Shown one piece after another: positions 38,601 through 48,528 of a stretch of DNA of 62,103 nt. The position numbers were made by a program, and so were the translations under genes. Source of the stretch: an uncultured Muribaculaceae bacterium. Lineage in GTDB: Bacteria > Bacteroidota > Bacteroidia > Bacteroidales > Muribaculaceae. Every line of letters begins with the position of its first letter. The stretch's first letter is position 1. Under the pieces are notes generated by a model. The model did not search any database. It was not told the DNA's origin and saw only the letters and a list, made by a program, of their open reading frames with translations. The stretch spans positions 1 through 62,103 of the forward strand of contig CAMWLY010000003.1 of NCBI GenBank assembly GCA_947175145.1, written 5' to 3'.

Positions 38601-38882
38601 CTGTCCGATCATGAGGGAGCTGAAATTGAGGAGGGTAAACATGGAATCCGCACCGAAATTTATAAACCCTCCAAACTGGCAGATGGTGAAATCTCAATTC
38701 CTGCGGTAGCTAAGCGGGCATGTAACACCCATCTTGAGATTAAGGAGGAGTTCGATGCTCAAATCGAGCGAACGGTAGCTGAGATATTTAATCCCGAAGT
38801 GGATTTTAGGGGTCCCGCGCGGCCTGAAGATGCGTGCACATATTGCACCTTCCGGATGCTTTGCGGTCGCAATAAGAATTGA
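35685..38882 (+). CDS. PD-(D/E)XK nuclease family protein, AddB-like
   Basis: IIDYKTGS nuclease motif; CKCPIKFYY and C-terminal CTYCTFRMLCG (Fe-S type cysteines); 5' inactivated-helicase-like region. Confidence 0.85.
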   Translation: MKADLTDHNEAQSKSFLGIVARAYASRYREMSNICFLFPNKRSGTFFLKHLSDAIGSRVMLAPEVLGVNDFMEQVSGLRIVSRIDALFRLYKLYRRRKGMPESISTPDDALDFDRFAPWGETVLMDFNEVDKYDIDADAIFRNVVDYRNLSANFLTDGQIEVIERYFGYKPRVSDVERFWKSVHELPGDTQESEDGELSLLKRKFLELWELLPELYRDLRTDLEADGLALEGTAYRCAMRRVLGGDYSTLGWDRVVLVGFNTLSTSELKLLRELTTLESDDGEQYVDFVWDATGPVLCSESDGPWATHNPAAAAMARLMKAFPMPDWIKNALEECSVSEFPQTLTESAAPSNAAQVKVASMKVEEWIKLNDGRDVEEAKTAIVLPDPSLLMPLVHSLPENLESVNITMGYSLKYTAVASFIHHLRRIQSRVRRMPQQSGEYGYYHEDLRIFLSHPLTHRLIGGEIAKHIINSVAERHINLVPLRWIEKQSAEAKELLEPLLPTTSALETLAYIDGVLSNLFVALSRQEGELAPEIKGKIESQQVDRYRKAVAQLQASVEGHGVEMHFSTLFRLVENLVGSETIAFKGEPLKGLQIMGLLETRALDFERVAILSMNDKVMPRRARKRTFIPDSLRRGYGLPLTDHAEELYSYYFYRLISRAREVTMIYDSRAGEGMRSGGKSRFLLQLELLHARDAIKRESYAFMLEPVISDIEPIKKNREVMKRLAAFLTPEERRKRGIELPAGVAQRSISASALANYCKCPIKFYYKNVVRVDDAVSHSDHIDRITHGNVVHHVMQNLYVRDEHKRGKWLGKHPVVITADELKAIYDDEPLIEREVRRAVNLLHFHRGGNHGKERPEELDTPLTGSVSMEARKFVEEVRWLIEHDASLAAVSPLKILGVEAASNIEWKAGPTAPEVQVRYVPDRIDIAEGRMRIIDYKTGSTGVQASAIEEIFDGAKSAKNILQLQLYAGWLSDHEGAEIEEGKHGIRTEIYKPSKLADGEISIPAVAKRACNTHLEIKEEFDAQIERTVAEIFNPEVDFRGPARPEDACTYCTFRMLCGRNKN

Positions 38883-38911
38883 CCACTGTCGGTATCGAAA
38901 ATCGGAGACTA

Positions 38912-39541
38912 TCAGCGGTTATAATGAGTCATGGCGAAATCTGCGCCCGAGAGACAGAACGCCTTGATGGCTTCGGTAGTTTTTTTGAGTAGTTCGGGCA
39001 TCTCTGTCATCTGTTCGGGAGTGAATTTGCCGAGCACATAGTTTATCTGTCCGCCGCGGGGGAAATCATTGCCGATGCCGATACGCAGACGCGAATAATT
39101 CTGTGTGCCGAGTTCAGAGGCGATGTTTTTCAGTCCGTTGTGACCTGCATCGGAGCCATGTTTTCTTAGTCTGACGGAACCGAAAGGTATCGCCATATCG
39201 TCTACTACTACCAATAGATTTTCAAGAGGAAGCTTCTCATGGTTCATCCAGTATCGCACAGCCACACCGCTCAGGTTCATGAATGTAGAGGGTTTGAGCA
39301 GAAGCAATTCGCAGTTCTTTACCTTTACGAGCGCCATATCGCCGTATCGTTTTGACTGGAATGTTACGCCGGCATCTGCCGCCAATCTGTCGGCAACCAG
39401 GAAGCCGGCATTGTGGCGTGTATCTACATATTCAGGCCCCATGTTACCGAGGCATGCTATCAGGAAGCGTTTCATATCGGGATTCTCAATTGAAGTAAGT
39501 GTGCGTTTGCGTCTGCCAAAGAGCTTTTGAAGTAAAGACAT
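38912..39541 (-). CDS. pth: Aminoacyl-tRNA hydrolase
   Basis: CLGNMGPEYVDTRHNAGFLV; LLKPSTFMNLSG; KHGSDAGHNGLKNI. Start may be the internal Met at 39475. Confidence 0.93.
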   Translation of the reverse strand: MSLLQKLFGRRKRTLTSIENPDMKRFLIACLGNMGPEYVDTRHNAGFLVADRLAADAGVTFQSKRYGDMALVKVKNCELLLLKPSTFMNLSGVAVRYWMNHEKLPLENLLVVVDDMAIPFGSVRLRKHGSDAGHNGLKNIASELGTQNYSRLRIGIGNDFPRGGQINYVLGKFTPEQMTEMPELLKKTTEAIKAFCLSGADFAMTHYNR

Positions 39542-39632
39542 TTTTTTAGTCTATAAAAAAGCACCATGTGCCGCACCTCGTGGAGAGGAATAAGGCTCAT
39601 GATGCTTATGATTAGTGTGTTGACAGTCTGTA

Positions 39633-40283
39633 TTATTCGGCTGCTTTTGCCATGGCACCGCGTGCTGCACGGGTGAGCTGCACGGCACATACCACTGCAT
39701 TCTTGGCATTGACGAGTTCGAGACCTTCGAAGTGCAGGTCGCCGACTGCGAGAGATTTGCCAAGGCCCAGAGAGTCTACATTTACCACCAGACGCTCGGG
39801 AATCTCGGTATAAGGAGCCTTAACTTTGAGTTTGCGCATAGAGAGAGTCAGCTTACCACCGGCTTTCACACCCTCTGCGTGACCTTCGATCTGAACGGGA
39901 ACTTCCATCACGATGGGCTTGTCGGGATAAACCTGCAGGAAGTCAATGTGGAGAACAGTGTCTTTTACGGGCTGGAACTGGAGGTCTTTCATCACAGCTT
40001 TTACAGTCTCGCCATTGAGGTCGATGTCAACCTCGAAGATGTCGGGAGTGTAGATGAGCTTGCGAACATCCTCGTTGGTAACCACGATGTCGGTGGTGAT
40101 GATACCGCGCTTCTCATCGAGTTCAACCACTTTCTGTCCGGGCTTGAGTGTGCCGGTGAAAGGAAGCTCCACATGAGCGCCACCATTGATAACTGCGGGG
40201 ATTTTACCCTCTTTGCGCAAAGCCTTTACAGACTTCTTGCCAACCTCAGTGCGAGGCTGAGCATTAAGTTTAAATGTCTTCAT
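39633..40283 (-). CDS. rplY: 50S ribosomal protein L25/general stress protein Ctc
   Basis: LNAQPRTEVGKKSVKALRKEGKIPAVINGG; long (CTC-type) form. Confidence 0.93.
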   Translation of the reverse strand: MKTFKLNAQPRTEVGKKSVKALRKEGKIPAVINGGAHVELPFTGTLKPGQKVVELDEKRGIITTDIVVTNEDVRKLIYTPDIFEVDIDLNGETVKAVMKDLQFQPVKDTVLHIDFLQVYPDKPIVMEVPVQIEGHAEGVKAGGKLTLSMRKLKVKAPYTEIPERLVVNVDSLGLGKSLAVGDLHFEGLELVNAKNAVVCAVQLTRAARGAMAKAAE

Positions 40284-40399
40284 TTGTTTGGTTGTGTTAC
40301 TAAAAATAAGTTTGCTCCGGCCAAAAAGCCGAGGGGAGCAGGTGCCGCTTGACGACGCCTTACTAATTTCCCATCACACGTTTTTGCTCAAAAGCGCCG

Positions 40400-40431
40400 C
40401 AAAGTTACAAAATATTCGCCACATCTGCAAA
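40400..40431 (-). promoter_or_regulatory. Bacteroidetes-type promoter for rplY
   Basis: Minus-strand TAACTTTG (40400-40407) with TTTG ~20 nt upstream. Confidence 0.6.
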
Positions 40432-40476
40432 CTCTAATTTAGGGCTTTAGCTTCATGCAGGTTGTGAATCGGATCA

Positions 40477-42441
40477 CTATCTCATACGCTTCAGCAGGTT
40501 GTATGAAGGTAAGATGCCAAGCTCGCCGGCACGCCTTAGGTCTTGAAGAGCCTGAGACTTGTTGCCAAGACGAAGATAGGTTATGCCTCTGTTGTAAAGT
40601 GCATCACCGAAATCCGAATCAATAGCGAGAGCCTGCGAATAAGCCTCAAGTGCAGAGGTGAGATCTCCTGTGCGGTAATGAATATTGCCAATATTGAGCC
40701 AAACGCAGGAAAGTGTCGGATTCAATTTCAAGGCTTCCATATAATCTGCTACGGCTGCAGGTAGCATTTTGGGGTCTCCTTCTGTGGCTCGCCCATAACC
40801 TCGCTCCAGGTAAGCTGCTGTGAATCCCGGCATAATCTCGATTGCCTTGTCGAGCGCATGGCGCGCTCCCTCAAAATCCTTAAGCATTGTCTTGGCCACA
40901 CCGAGTGCGAACCAGTCGGCTGCGCGGGTGCTGTCGGCCGCTTTTTTCTCCAATTGTTCGCTGAGTGCAAAGAGTGAATCATAATCCTGAGGGGTCGATT
41001 CGCTTACTCTGGTCAGATATAGGGTGTGGTCTATATATCGGTTGGAGTTAAGATCATCAAGCTCGCGGAAATATCCTGCCCCTCCCTGCAGAGTGTGGGC
41101 CGGAGCTGCAAAGGATATAAAATATTCACCTTCAGGTTCCACACGCAAATCCCGGTTCTGCACATGCCCCTTGATTTGCTCGCTATAAGTAAGCGGTGTC
41201 TGAGAACTCTTGTCGGAGGTGACAAGCTGGTTAAATCTTTCCATTACCTCCTCTTCTGATTCCTCGCCGCGGTCATGGCCGGAATTGTTGGCACTTCCGC
41301 TCTGGATTGCCGGTCTGTCGAGAGGATATTTGTCAGGATTGTGCACATACTTGCGCACCATCTCTTCGGCAGTGTGGGCAAGTTGGACTGCGGCGCGCGT
41401 CTGACCCATGTTGCGAAGCGCTTCAGCGCGTGCATATATCGCAGGATAGAATCGCGGATAGCGTGTGGAGATGGCCTCGAAATCACGTAGTGCCTGCCGG
41501 TATTGACCGCGCTCCATATTTACCAGACCGAGGTTATAGCGGGCATGAAAGTTGCTGTTGTCCAACTTAAGCACTTGCTCAAAATCTGAAGCGGCACGGT
41601 CCAGGTCACGCACCTCATAGCGCAAAAGTCCGCGGTTGAAGAGTGCCGCTAAATTGGCCGGCTGAAGTTCCAATGTGTAATTGTAATCGGCCATGGCTCC
41701 GAAATAATCATCGGAATTATATCTGATAAATGCCCGGTTGAGATAGTTATCGGGTTCTTCGGGGCGAATCCTTATCGCCTCATTCATATCAGCGAGTGCA
41801 GCTCCCCAATCCTTTCGCTTCACACTTATATCGGCGCGCAGCATATATGGGTGGACAGAAGTGCCTCCCGACAGTTCGATGCTGCGGGCTATATCGTTGA
41901 GCGCCGCTGTTGTGTCAGCTCGCAGCATATTCAATCGTGCGCGGGCGGTATAACCCTCGTCCATCTTCGGGTTAAGTCTCAGAAGCAGGTTGAGCGTGGA
42001 GTCGGCTCCGCTGAAATCCTTGGTCTCGGTCTGTGCCACCCCTTTGTAAAAAAGAAAATACTTATCTTCCGGATTGTATTCAAGACCGCGGTTATAGTCA
42101 ATTATTGCCAATGAATCTTTGCCCAGATTCTGAAGCGCATAACCGCGCAAACGGTAATTCTCGGGTGAAAATTTATTGCGCTCGATTGCAAGGGTGCAGT
42201 CAGCAACAGTACCTTCGTAATCCTCAAGAGATAATTTGGCAAGCGCTCGCAGATAGTATGGCTCCGACAGATATGGCTTCGCCTTGATGGCCTGATTGAA
42301 ATATTGAATCGCAAGCATATAGTCCTCCATCGACATCACATTGCGCCCTATGGTGGTAACCTGCGCCGCGTCAATCTGCGCCATGCAGCGAAAACTCGCC
42401 ACTGCAAGGAGCAAAACTATCAATGCTGCAATTCTTTTCAT
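40477..42441 (-). CDS. Tetratricopeptide repeat protein, secreted
   Basis: Many TPR units (AIQYFNQAIKAKPYLSEPYYLRALAKLSLEDYE...); signal peptide. Confidence 0.9.
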   Translation of the reverse strand: MKRIAALIVLLLAVASFRCMAQIDAAQVTTIGRNVMSMEDYMLAIQYFNQAIKAKPYLSEPYYLRALAKLSLEDYEGTVADCTLAIERNKFSPENYRLRGYALQNLGKDSLAIIDYNRGLEYNPEDKYFLFYKGVAQTETKDFSGADSTLNLLLRLNPKMDEGYTARARLNMLRADTTAALNDIARSIELSGGTSVHPYMLRADISVKRKDWGAALADMNEAIRIRPEEPDNYLNRAFIRYNSDDYFGAMADYNYTLELQPANLAALFNRGLLRYEVRDLDRAASDFEQVLKLDNSNFHARYNLGLVNMERGQYRQALRDFEAISTRYPRFYPAIYARAEALRNMGQTRAAVQLAHTAEEMVRKYVHNPDKYPLDRPAIQSGSANNSGHDRGEESEEEVMERFNQLVTSDKSSQTPLTYSEQIKGHVQNRDLRVEPEGEYFISFAAPAHTLQGGAGYFRELDDLNSNRYIDHTLYLTRVSESTPQDYDSLFALSEQLEKKAADSTRAADWFALGVAKTMLKDFEGARHALDKAIEIMPGFTAAYLERGYGRATEGDPKMLPAAVADYMEALKLNPTLSCVWLNIGNIHYRTGDLTSALEAYSQALAIDSDFGDALYNRGITYLRLGNKSQALQDLRRAGELGILPSYNLLKRMR

Positions 42442-42549
42442 ATAGCAAATTTAGTGAAAAATCCGCTTAATCTAAAAATCAATGACATTTGTAGAAAACT
42501 TATCAGCCGGGGGCACGTTTACTCTATATATGATACGATAGAAATACTT

Positions 42550-43815
42550 ATGGAAAAAGTTGTAATAATCGGAGGAGGCTTCGCAGGTCTAAACCTGGTG
42601 AAACATCTCGATCCGAAAAAATATGAGGTTTGTCTGGTGGATCGTAATAACTTTCATGCGTTCCCGCCGCTCTTCTATCAGATTGCGTCATCAGGACTGG
42701 TGAGTGCTAATATATGTTTCCCTTTCCGCAGGGAGATTAAGAAGATGGGCAACGTATCATATCACATGGGTCATGTAAAAAATATCGATACTGCCGCCAA
42801 AACAGTCACCACCAGTTATGAGACACTGAATTATGACAAGCTTGTGCTGGCTGCCGGCTCGACCAATAATTACTTCGGCATGTCGAATCTTGCCGAGGAT
42901 ACATTTGGTATTAAGACTGTGGCGGAGGCTGCCCACACACGCGATGAAATTCTTGACCGCTTCGAGCGTGGAGCTATTTGCCCCGACCCGGAGCGTCGCC
43001 GCCAGTTGCTGAGCTTTCTGGTAGTGGGCGGAGGTCCCTCGGGTGTCGAGATTGCCGGTGCACTCGGTGAGATGAAAAAATATATCTTGAGCAAGGAGTA
43101 TCCGGAGCTCAAGCCCGAAGATGTGACTATAACACTTGTGGAAGGGACAGGCTCTCTTTTGGGAGCGATGAGCGAGAAATCCCGCCGCAAAGCTCTTGAA
43201 GGACTTAAGGATCTGATGGTCAATGTCAGACTCAATACCCTTATGAAAGATTATACCGATAAATATGTGACATTTGCCGACGGACATAAGGAATATTATG
43301 AGACACTCATCTGGACAGCCGGTGTCAAGGGTGAACCGATGCCCGGACTGCCTGCCGAAACTGTGGGTCGCGGTGGTCGAGTGCTTGTCGATGAATTTAA
43401 CCGAGTCAAGGGTCTTGAAGATTCCGTAATGGCTATTGGTGATATCGCACTGATGGAAACCGAGAAGTACCCTCACGGACACCCGCAGATGGCACAGCCG
43501 GCAATTCAGCAGGCTGTAAACCTCGCCCGGAATTTGAATCGTGGTGAATATGCTACACCATTCGAATATAAGGATAAGGGCTCAATGGCGACTATCGGTA
43601 AAAACAAGGCTGTGGCCGATATTGCCGGAATGTCGTTCGGCGGTTTTTTCGCATGGCTTATATGGATGATTATTCACCTGCTGTCTATACTTGGCATGAG
43701 AAATAAGCTGAGTGTGCTTGTAAACTGGTTCTGGAATTATCTGTTCTACTCTACATCGCTCCGGTTATTGCTAAGGCCTGTCAAATATCCGCTTCGCAGA
43801 CACTGGGCTGAATAA
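42550..43815 (+). CDS. ndh: NAD(P)/FAD-dependent oxidoreductase (type II NADH dehydrogenase)
   Basis: MEKVVIIGGGFAGLNLVKHL; LSFLVVGGGPSGVEIAGAL; C-terminal hydrophobic segment. Confidence 0.9.
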   Translation: MEKVVIIGGGFAGLNLVKHLDPKKYEVCLVDRNNFHAFPPLFYQIASSGLVSANICFPFRREIKKMGNVSYHMGHVKNIDTAAKTVTTSYETLNYDKLVLAAGSTNNYFGMSNLAEDTFGIKTVAEAAHTRDEILDRFERGAICPDPERRRQLLSFLVVGGGPSGVEIAGALGEMKKYILSKEYPELKPEDVTITLVEGTGSLLGAMSEKSRRKALEGLKDLMVNVRLNTLMKDYTDKYVTFADGHKEYYETLIWTAGVKGEPMPGLPAETVGRGGRVLVDEFNRVKGLEDSVMAIGDIALMETEKYPHGHPQMAQPAIQQAVNLARNLNRGEYATPFEYKDKGSMATIGKNKAVADIAGMSFGGFFAWLIWMIIHLLSILGMRNKLSVLVNWFWNYLFYSTSLRLLLRPVKYPLRRHWAE

Positions 43816-43880
43816 TCAGTAAGACAATATATAATGTAAAGAGACGCGTTATATTACAATAGTAGAAATATAAAAATATC

Positions 43881-44747
43881 ATGAATAGCAATAAATTCAT
43901 AATTGCACCTCTGGCGCTCCTGGCTGTTACTCTGACCGGTTGCGGAATATTCGGAGGTGGAAATAAAGCGAAGATTAATCCTACGCTTCCCGCGGATCGC
44001 GAGGAAATTGTGCAGAAGGCTGAAAAGGAGCAATATACACCCGAGGAGATCGGGCGCGGTGTGGTTAAGGGAGACTGGGCCATTGAAACCGTATATGGTA
44101 AAAAGGTAGTCGGTGAAGAAGCGCCTTTCATTAAGTTTGTGCCTGAGGAGCGTCGGGTTTACGGAAACAACGGCTGCAATGTGATCAATGCCGAATACAC
44201 ATATAGCCCTAAGGATTCGACAATCCGCTTTGACAATATCGCTGCCACAATGCGCATGTGTGACAAAGAGGGTCTGACAGATTATGAAATAAATACCGCG
44301 CTCGGCTCGGCACGCTTCTATAGCTGGAAGGTAGATGGTAATGATTATTATCTGACCTTTTATAATGAAACAGGCTCGCCGGTGATGCTGCTTATGCATC
44401 AGAATTTCGAATTTCTCAACGGCACATGGATTGTGAGCAGAATCAATGACAAAGAGGTGCATGTCGACGGCATGAAAATGGTCATAGATATTGATGAAGG
44501 GAAACTCCATGGAAACACCGGGTGTAATATAATGAACGGTAATGTGGATATTGATATGAATCACCCGAATTCGATATCATTCAGTGCTATAGCCACCACC
44601 CGCATGGCATGTCCGGATACCGACCAATTGCAGACTGCACTGCTTGTGGCACTTGAAGAGGTGACAGCCGCCAAACCGGTTTCTCCTCGTGAAGTGGTGT
44701 TGTATAACGATCAGGCCAAGCCTGTGCTTACTCTTGTGCGTGAATGA
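43881..44747 (+). CDS. META domain-containing lipoprotein (two META-like repeats)
   Basis: Lipobox LTGCG; NGCNVINAEYTY and NTGCNIMNGNVDID. Confidence 0.8.
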   Translation: MNSNKFIIAPLALLAVTLTGCGIFGGGNKAKINPTLPADREEIVQKAEKEQYTPEEIGRGVVKGDWAIETVYGKKVVGEEAPFIKFVPEERRVYGNNGCNVINAEYTYSPKDSTIRFDNIAATMRMCDKEGLTDYEINTALGSARFYSWKVDGNDYYLTFYNETGSPVMLLMHQNFEFLNGTWIVSRINDKEVHVDGMKMVIDIDEGKLHGNTGCNIMNGNVDIDMNHPNSISFSAIATTRMACPDTDQLQTALLVALEEVTAAKPVSPREVVLYNDQAKPVLTLVRE

Positions 44748-45193
44748 TGGAAGCGCGTGTCGACAAGTGGCTTTGGGCAATGCGTGTTTTCAAGACCCGA
44801 ACGATCGCAACAGAAGCCTGCAAGAAGGGAAGGGTCACGATGGGTGGAAACCCGGTGAAACCATCGCGGGCCATCAAAGTCGGCGATGTGATTGAGGTCC
44901 GCAAGCCTCCGATTACATATTCATTCCGTGTCAAGGCATTAAGTAATGGCCGGTTGGGCGCCAAACTTGTGCCCGATTATCTTGAAAACATCACTCCTCA
45001 GTCACAGTATGACTTGCTGGAGATGACCCGGATATCCGGTTTTGTGGATCGTCGCAAAGGTTTGGGACGCCCCACAAAGCGAGATTCACGTCAGATGTCG
45101 AAATTTCGCGAGGATACCTACGCCGATACATATTATCTCGACTTCGAAGATTCTGATGAAGATTTGGAAGATTATGAGGAAGATAATATTTGA
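44744..45193 (+). CDS. hslR: RNA-binding S4 domain protein (heat shock protein 15 family)
   Basis: RVDKWLWAMRVFKTRTIATEACKKGRVTMGGNPVKPSRAIKVGDVIEVRK. Confidence 0.9.
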   Translation: MMEARVDKWLWAMRVFKTRTIATEACKKGRVTMGGNPVKPSRAIKVGDVIEVRKPPITYSFRVKALSNGRLGAKLVPDYLENITPQSQYDLLEMTRISGFVDRRKGLGRPTKRDSRQMSKFREDTYADTYYLDFEDSDEDLEDYEEDNI

Positions 45194-45212
45194 TTGATTG
45201 AGAAAAAAATAG

Positions 45213-45220
45213 TATATTTG
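45213..45220 (+). promoter_or_regulatory. -7 element TATATTTG of thrS operon
   Basis: TAnnTTTG match 118 nt upstream of thrS. Confidence 0.6.
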
Positions 45221-45232
45221 CGCCACTACAAC

Positions 45233-45300
45233 CGCCTCATCCGGAATAGTTTCGGGGTGAGGCGTATGCAGTGTATTGACTCTCAGGGAGTTGGTGCATA
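45233..45300 (+). promoter_or_regulatory. Structured thrS leader with two hairpins
   Basis: CGCCTCATCC/GGGTGAGGCG and TATGCA..ACTC..GAGT..TGCATA. Confidence 0.55.
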
Positions 45301-45337
45301 TTTGTAATAATTTGGAATAAAACCGCATAGGTATTAT

Positions 45338-47281
45338 ATGATAAATATAAAGTTTCCCGACGGCAGTGTTCGCGAATTTGAGAGCGGCATTACGCCTATA
45401 GAAGTTGCCAAAAGCATCAGTCCGCGTTTTGCTGCCGATGTGCTTGCGGCTAAAGTCAACGGTGAGGAGTGGGATATTTCGCGCCCCATAACCGAAGATG
45501 CCTCAATCGAGCTTTTCAAGTGGGAAGATCCCGAGGGTAAGCATGCCTTCTGGCACTCATCTGCGCATCTGCTGGCAGAGGCCCTGCAGAGCCTTTTCCC
45601 GGGTGTGAAGTTCGGAATCGGCCCGGCTATCGAAAATGGCTTCTATTACGACATTGACCCCGGTGAACACAAAATAACTGCTGAAGATTTCCCTCGCATC
45701 GAGAAAAAGATGCTTGAACTGGCGCAGGCTAAAGAGGAAATCAAACGCGAGGATATCACAAAGGCCGATGCGCTGAAACTTTTCGGGGACCGCGGCGAAG
45801 AATATAAGTGCGAGCTCATATCCGAACTTGAAGATGGTCATATCACCACTTACACCCAAGGTAGCTTTACTGACCTCTGCAAGGGTCCGCACCTGCCTAA
45901 CACCGCACCTATCAAGGCGGTAAAGATAACTTCACTCGCCGGAGCTTACTGGCGTGGTGATGAAAAGCGCAATCAGCTCGTGCGAGTATATGGCATCACC
46001 TTCCCCAAGAAGAAGATGCTCGATGAATATCTTGCCCTCCTTGAAGAGGCTAAAAAGCGCGACCATCGTCTGCTTGGCAAGGAGATGGAGCTCTTCGCTT
46101 TCTCCCAAAAGGTCGGTGCCGGTCTGCCGCTATGGCTGCCCAAAGGTGCGGCACTGCGCGACAGACTCGAGCAGTTCCTGCGCAAGATTCAGAAGCGCTA
46201 CGGCTATCTGCAGGTTATAACCCCCCATATCGGAAATAAGGCCCTGTATGAGACCTCGGGTCACTGGGCCAAATATGGTAAAGATTCATTCCAGCCCATC
46301 AAGACACCTCAGGAGGGTGAGGAATATCTGCTCAAGCCGATGAACTGTCCGCATCATTGCGAAGTGTATAAGGCCGCGCCCCGTTCGTATCGCGACCTGC
46401 CGATGCGACTCGCCGAGTTCGGCACCGTGTATCGCTATGAGCAGAGCGGTGAGCTCCACGGACTCACCCGAGTGCGCGGATTTACTCAAGATGACGCCCA
46501 CCTGTTCTGCGCACCCGAGCAGATTAAAGAGGAGTTCCTGAAAGTGATGGATATTATTCTCTTTATCTTCCGCGCTCTTGATTTCAAGAATTTCGAGGTG
46601 CAGATTTCTCTGCGAGATCCCAAGAATAAAGAGAAATATATAGGAAGCGACGAAAACTGGCATCTTGCAGAGCAAGCCATCATCGAAGCCTGCGCTGAAA
46701 AGGGTCTTAAGGCTCGTCAGGTTGAGGGTGAGGCTGCATTCTATGGTCCGAAACTCGACTTTATGGTTAAGGATGCAATCGGACGTCGCTGGCAGCTCGG
46801 AACAATTCAGGTAGACTATAACCTGCCTGAACGCTTCGGACTTGAATATACCGGCTCAGACAACCAGAAGCACCGCCCGGTGATGATTCATCGCGCACCA
46901 TTTGGTTCTATGGAAAGATTCGTGGCCGTGCTTCTTGAGCATACAGCCGGCAAACTCCCGCTGTGGCTGATACCGGAGCAGTGTGTAGTGCTCCCGATTT
47001 CCGAGAAGTTCAATGATTACGCACGCAGCGTTGCTGCCGAGCTTGAAGCTGCCGATGTGCGTTGCGGAGTAGATGACCGCAATGAAAAGATCGGCAAAAA
47101 GATTCGCGACAATGAGCTGAAGCGTGTGCCCTATATGCTTATAGTCGGAGAGAAGGAGGCTGAAGCCGGTCAGGTTTCTGTGCGCCGTCAGGGTGAGGGT
47201 GATAAGGGTACAATGTCGGTTGCGGAATTTGCCGAACTTATCAATAAGGCAGTAGCTGAGGAAACCGGTGAAAAAGCCTGA
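45338..47281 (+). CDS. thrS: Threonyl-tRNA synthetase
   Basis: TGS domain; [42 protein letters not shown]. Confidence 0.97.
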   Translation: MINIKFPDGSVREFESGITPIEVAKSISPRFAADVLAAKVNGEEWDISRPITEDASIELFKWEDPEGKHAFWHSSAHLLAEALQSLFPGVKFGIGPAIENGFYYDIDPGEHKITAEDFPRIEKKMLELAQAKEEIKREDITKADALKLFGDRGEEYKCELISELEDGHITTYTQGSFTDLCKGPHLPNTAPIKAVKITSLAGAYWRGDEKRNQLVRVYGITFPKKKMLDEYLALLEEAKKRDHRLLGKEMELFAFSQKVGAGLPLWLPKGAALRDRLEQFLRKIQKRYGYLQVITPHIGNKALYETSGHWAKYGKDSFQPIKTPQEGEEYLLKPMNCPHHCEVYKAAPRSYRDLPMRLAEFGTVYRYEQSGELHGLTRVRGFTQDDAHLFCAPEQIKEEFLKVMDIILFIFRALDFKNFEVQISLRDPKNKEKYIGSDENWHLAEQAIIEACAEKGLKARQVEGEAAFYGPKLDFMVKDAIGRRWQLGTIQVDYNLPERFGLEYTGSDNQKHRPVMIHRAPFGSMERFVAVLLEHTAGKLPLWLIPEQCVVLPISEKFNDYARSVAAELEAADVRCGVDDRNEKIGKKIRDNELKRVPYMLIVGEKEAEAGQVSVRRQGEGDKGTMSVAEFAELINKAVAEETGEKA

Positions 47282-47339
47282 ACAAGAAGAATACTTGCAT
47301 AAATCGAAACAGAAAGAAATCATACTCTTAAAACACTGA

Positions 47340-48041
47340 ATGGAGAAAAAACCAAATTTCGGCGGATTTAGTCGTCCCGCCGGCCCAAAGCCCCGCCCCG
47401 GTCAGGGTAAAGGTCGCGGTGGTGACCGCCGTAACGATCCCTATGCCACCAACCAGTATATCCGCGCTCGCGAGGTGCGATTGGTAGGCGACAATGTGGA
47501 GCAGGGTATTTACCCGATCGCGCAGGCTCTGAAAATTGCCGAGAATCTCGAGCTTGACCTCGTGGAAATCTCGCCGACCGCCGAACCGCCGGTATGCCGT
47601 GTTATAGACTACCAGAAGTTCCTGTATCAGCAGAAGAAGCGGCAGAAAGAGCAGAAGCAGAAAGCGGCCAAGGTTGTGGTCAAGGAGATTCGCTTCGGAC
47701 CTCAGACTGATGACCATGACTATAATTTCAAGCTCAAGCATGCACAGGGCTTCCTTAAAGAGGGTTCGAAAGTGAAGGCCTACGTGTTCTTCCGCGGTCG
47801 CTCGATTCTGTTTAAAGAGCAGGGAGAAGTGCTTTTGCTCCGCTTCGCCAATGATCTTGAGGAACTCGGCAAGGTTGAGATGATGCCGGTGCTTGAAGGA
47901 AAGCGCATGTCGATTATGCTTGCACCGCTCAAGGCACCCGCCAAGAAAGAGGATAAGGCAAAATCTCAGAAACCTCAGGCCAAACCTCAGTCAGCTCCAA
48001 AACCGGCGGATGCTGAAAAAGAGGCGCCCGGAGAGGAATAA
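47340..48041 (+). CDS. infC: Translation initiation factor IF-3
   Basis: [47 protein letters not shown]. Confidence 0.95.
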   Translation: MEKKPNFGGFSRPAGPKPRPGQGKGRGGDRRNDPYATNQYIRAREVRLVGDNVEQGIYPIAQALKIAENLELDLVEISPTAEPPVCRVIDYQKFLYQQKKRQKEQKQKAAKVVVKEIRFGPQTDDHDYNFKLKHAQGFLKEGSKVKAYVFFRGRSILFKEQGEVLLLRFANDLEELGKVEMMPVLEGKRMSIMLAPLKAPAKKEDKAKSQKPQAKPQSAPKPADAEKEAPGEE

Positions 48042-48212
48042 GATTAAAAAATCTTAATAAAATACAATAATAGCGCAAAGGTGTCGTTATTGTATAGGTG
48101 AATTACTGAACACTGCCGGCGCAAAGGTTTTTCGCGCCGTGTGATGCATAATAATTAGAGACCGTAGGCACCAAGTGCCGAGGTGAATGTCAAACAACTA
48201 AATTTTAGCAAA

Positions 48213-48410
48213 ATGCCTAAAGTAAAGACCAATGCCGCTTCGAAGAAGCGTTTCGCTCTGACCGGCACAGGCAAAATCAAAAGGAAACACGCTTATCACA
48301 GCCACATCCTGACCAAAAAGAGTAAAAAACGCAAGAGAAATCTTGACCATACAGCTCTGGTAGCCGGTGCCAACGAAAGACAGGTTCGCGAACTTTTAAC
48401 ACTGCGCTAA
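48213..48410 (+). CDS. rpmI: 50S ribosomal protein L35
   Basis: [42 protein letters not shown]. Confidence 0.96.
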   Translation: MPKVKTNAASKKRFALTGTGKIKRKHAYHSHILTKKSKKRKRNLDHTALVAGANERQVRELLTLR

Positions 48411-48528
48411 TAGCCGCATCGGTAGTGGTTAACCCACTGCATTAAAGCAAATCACATTTTATCAACCGGATGCCCAGCTCCGCAAGTGCAAACAGATATT
48501 GCCGCTGGCACCCAAAATTTGAAAGAAA

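Noticed and set aside
42757-43482. 241-aa antisense ORF within ndh
   Set aside because: Opposite strand of a well-supported oxidoreductase; composition is a codon shadow.
43854-44564. 236-aa antisense ORF over the META lipoprotein gene
   Set aside because: The sense strand has a lipobox and META motifs; the antisense has none.
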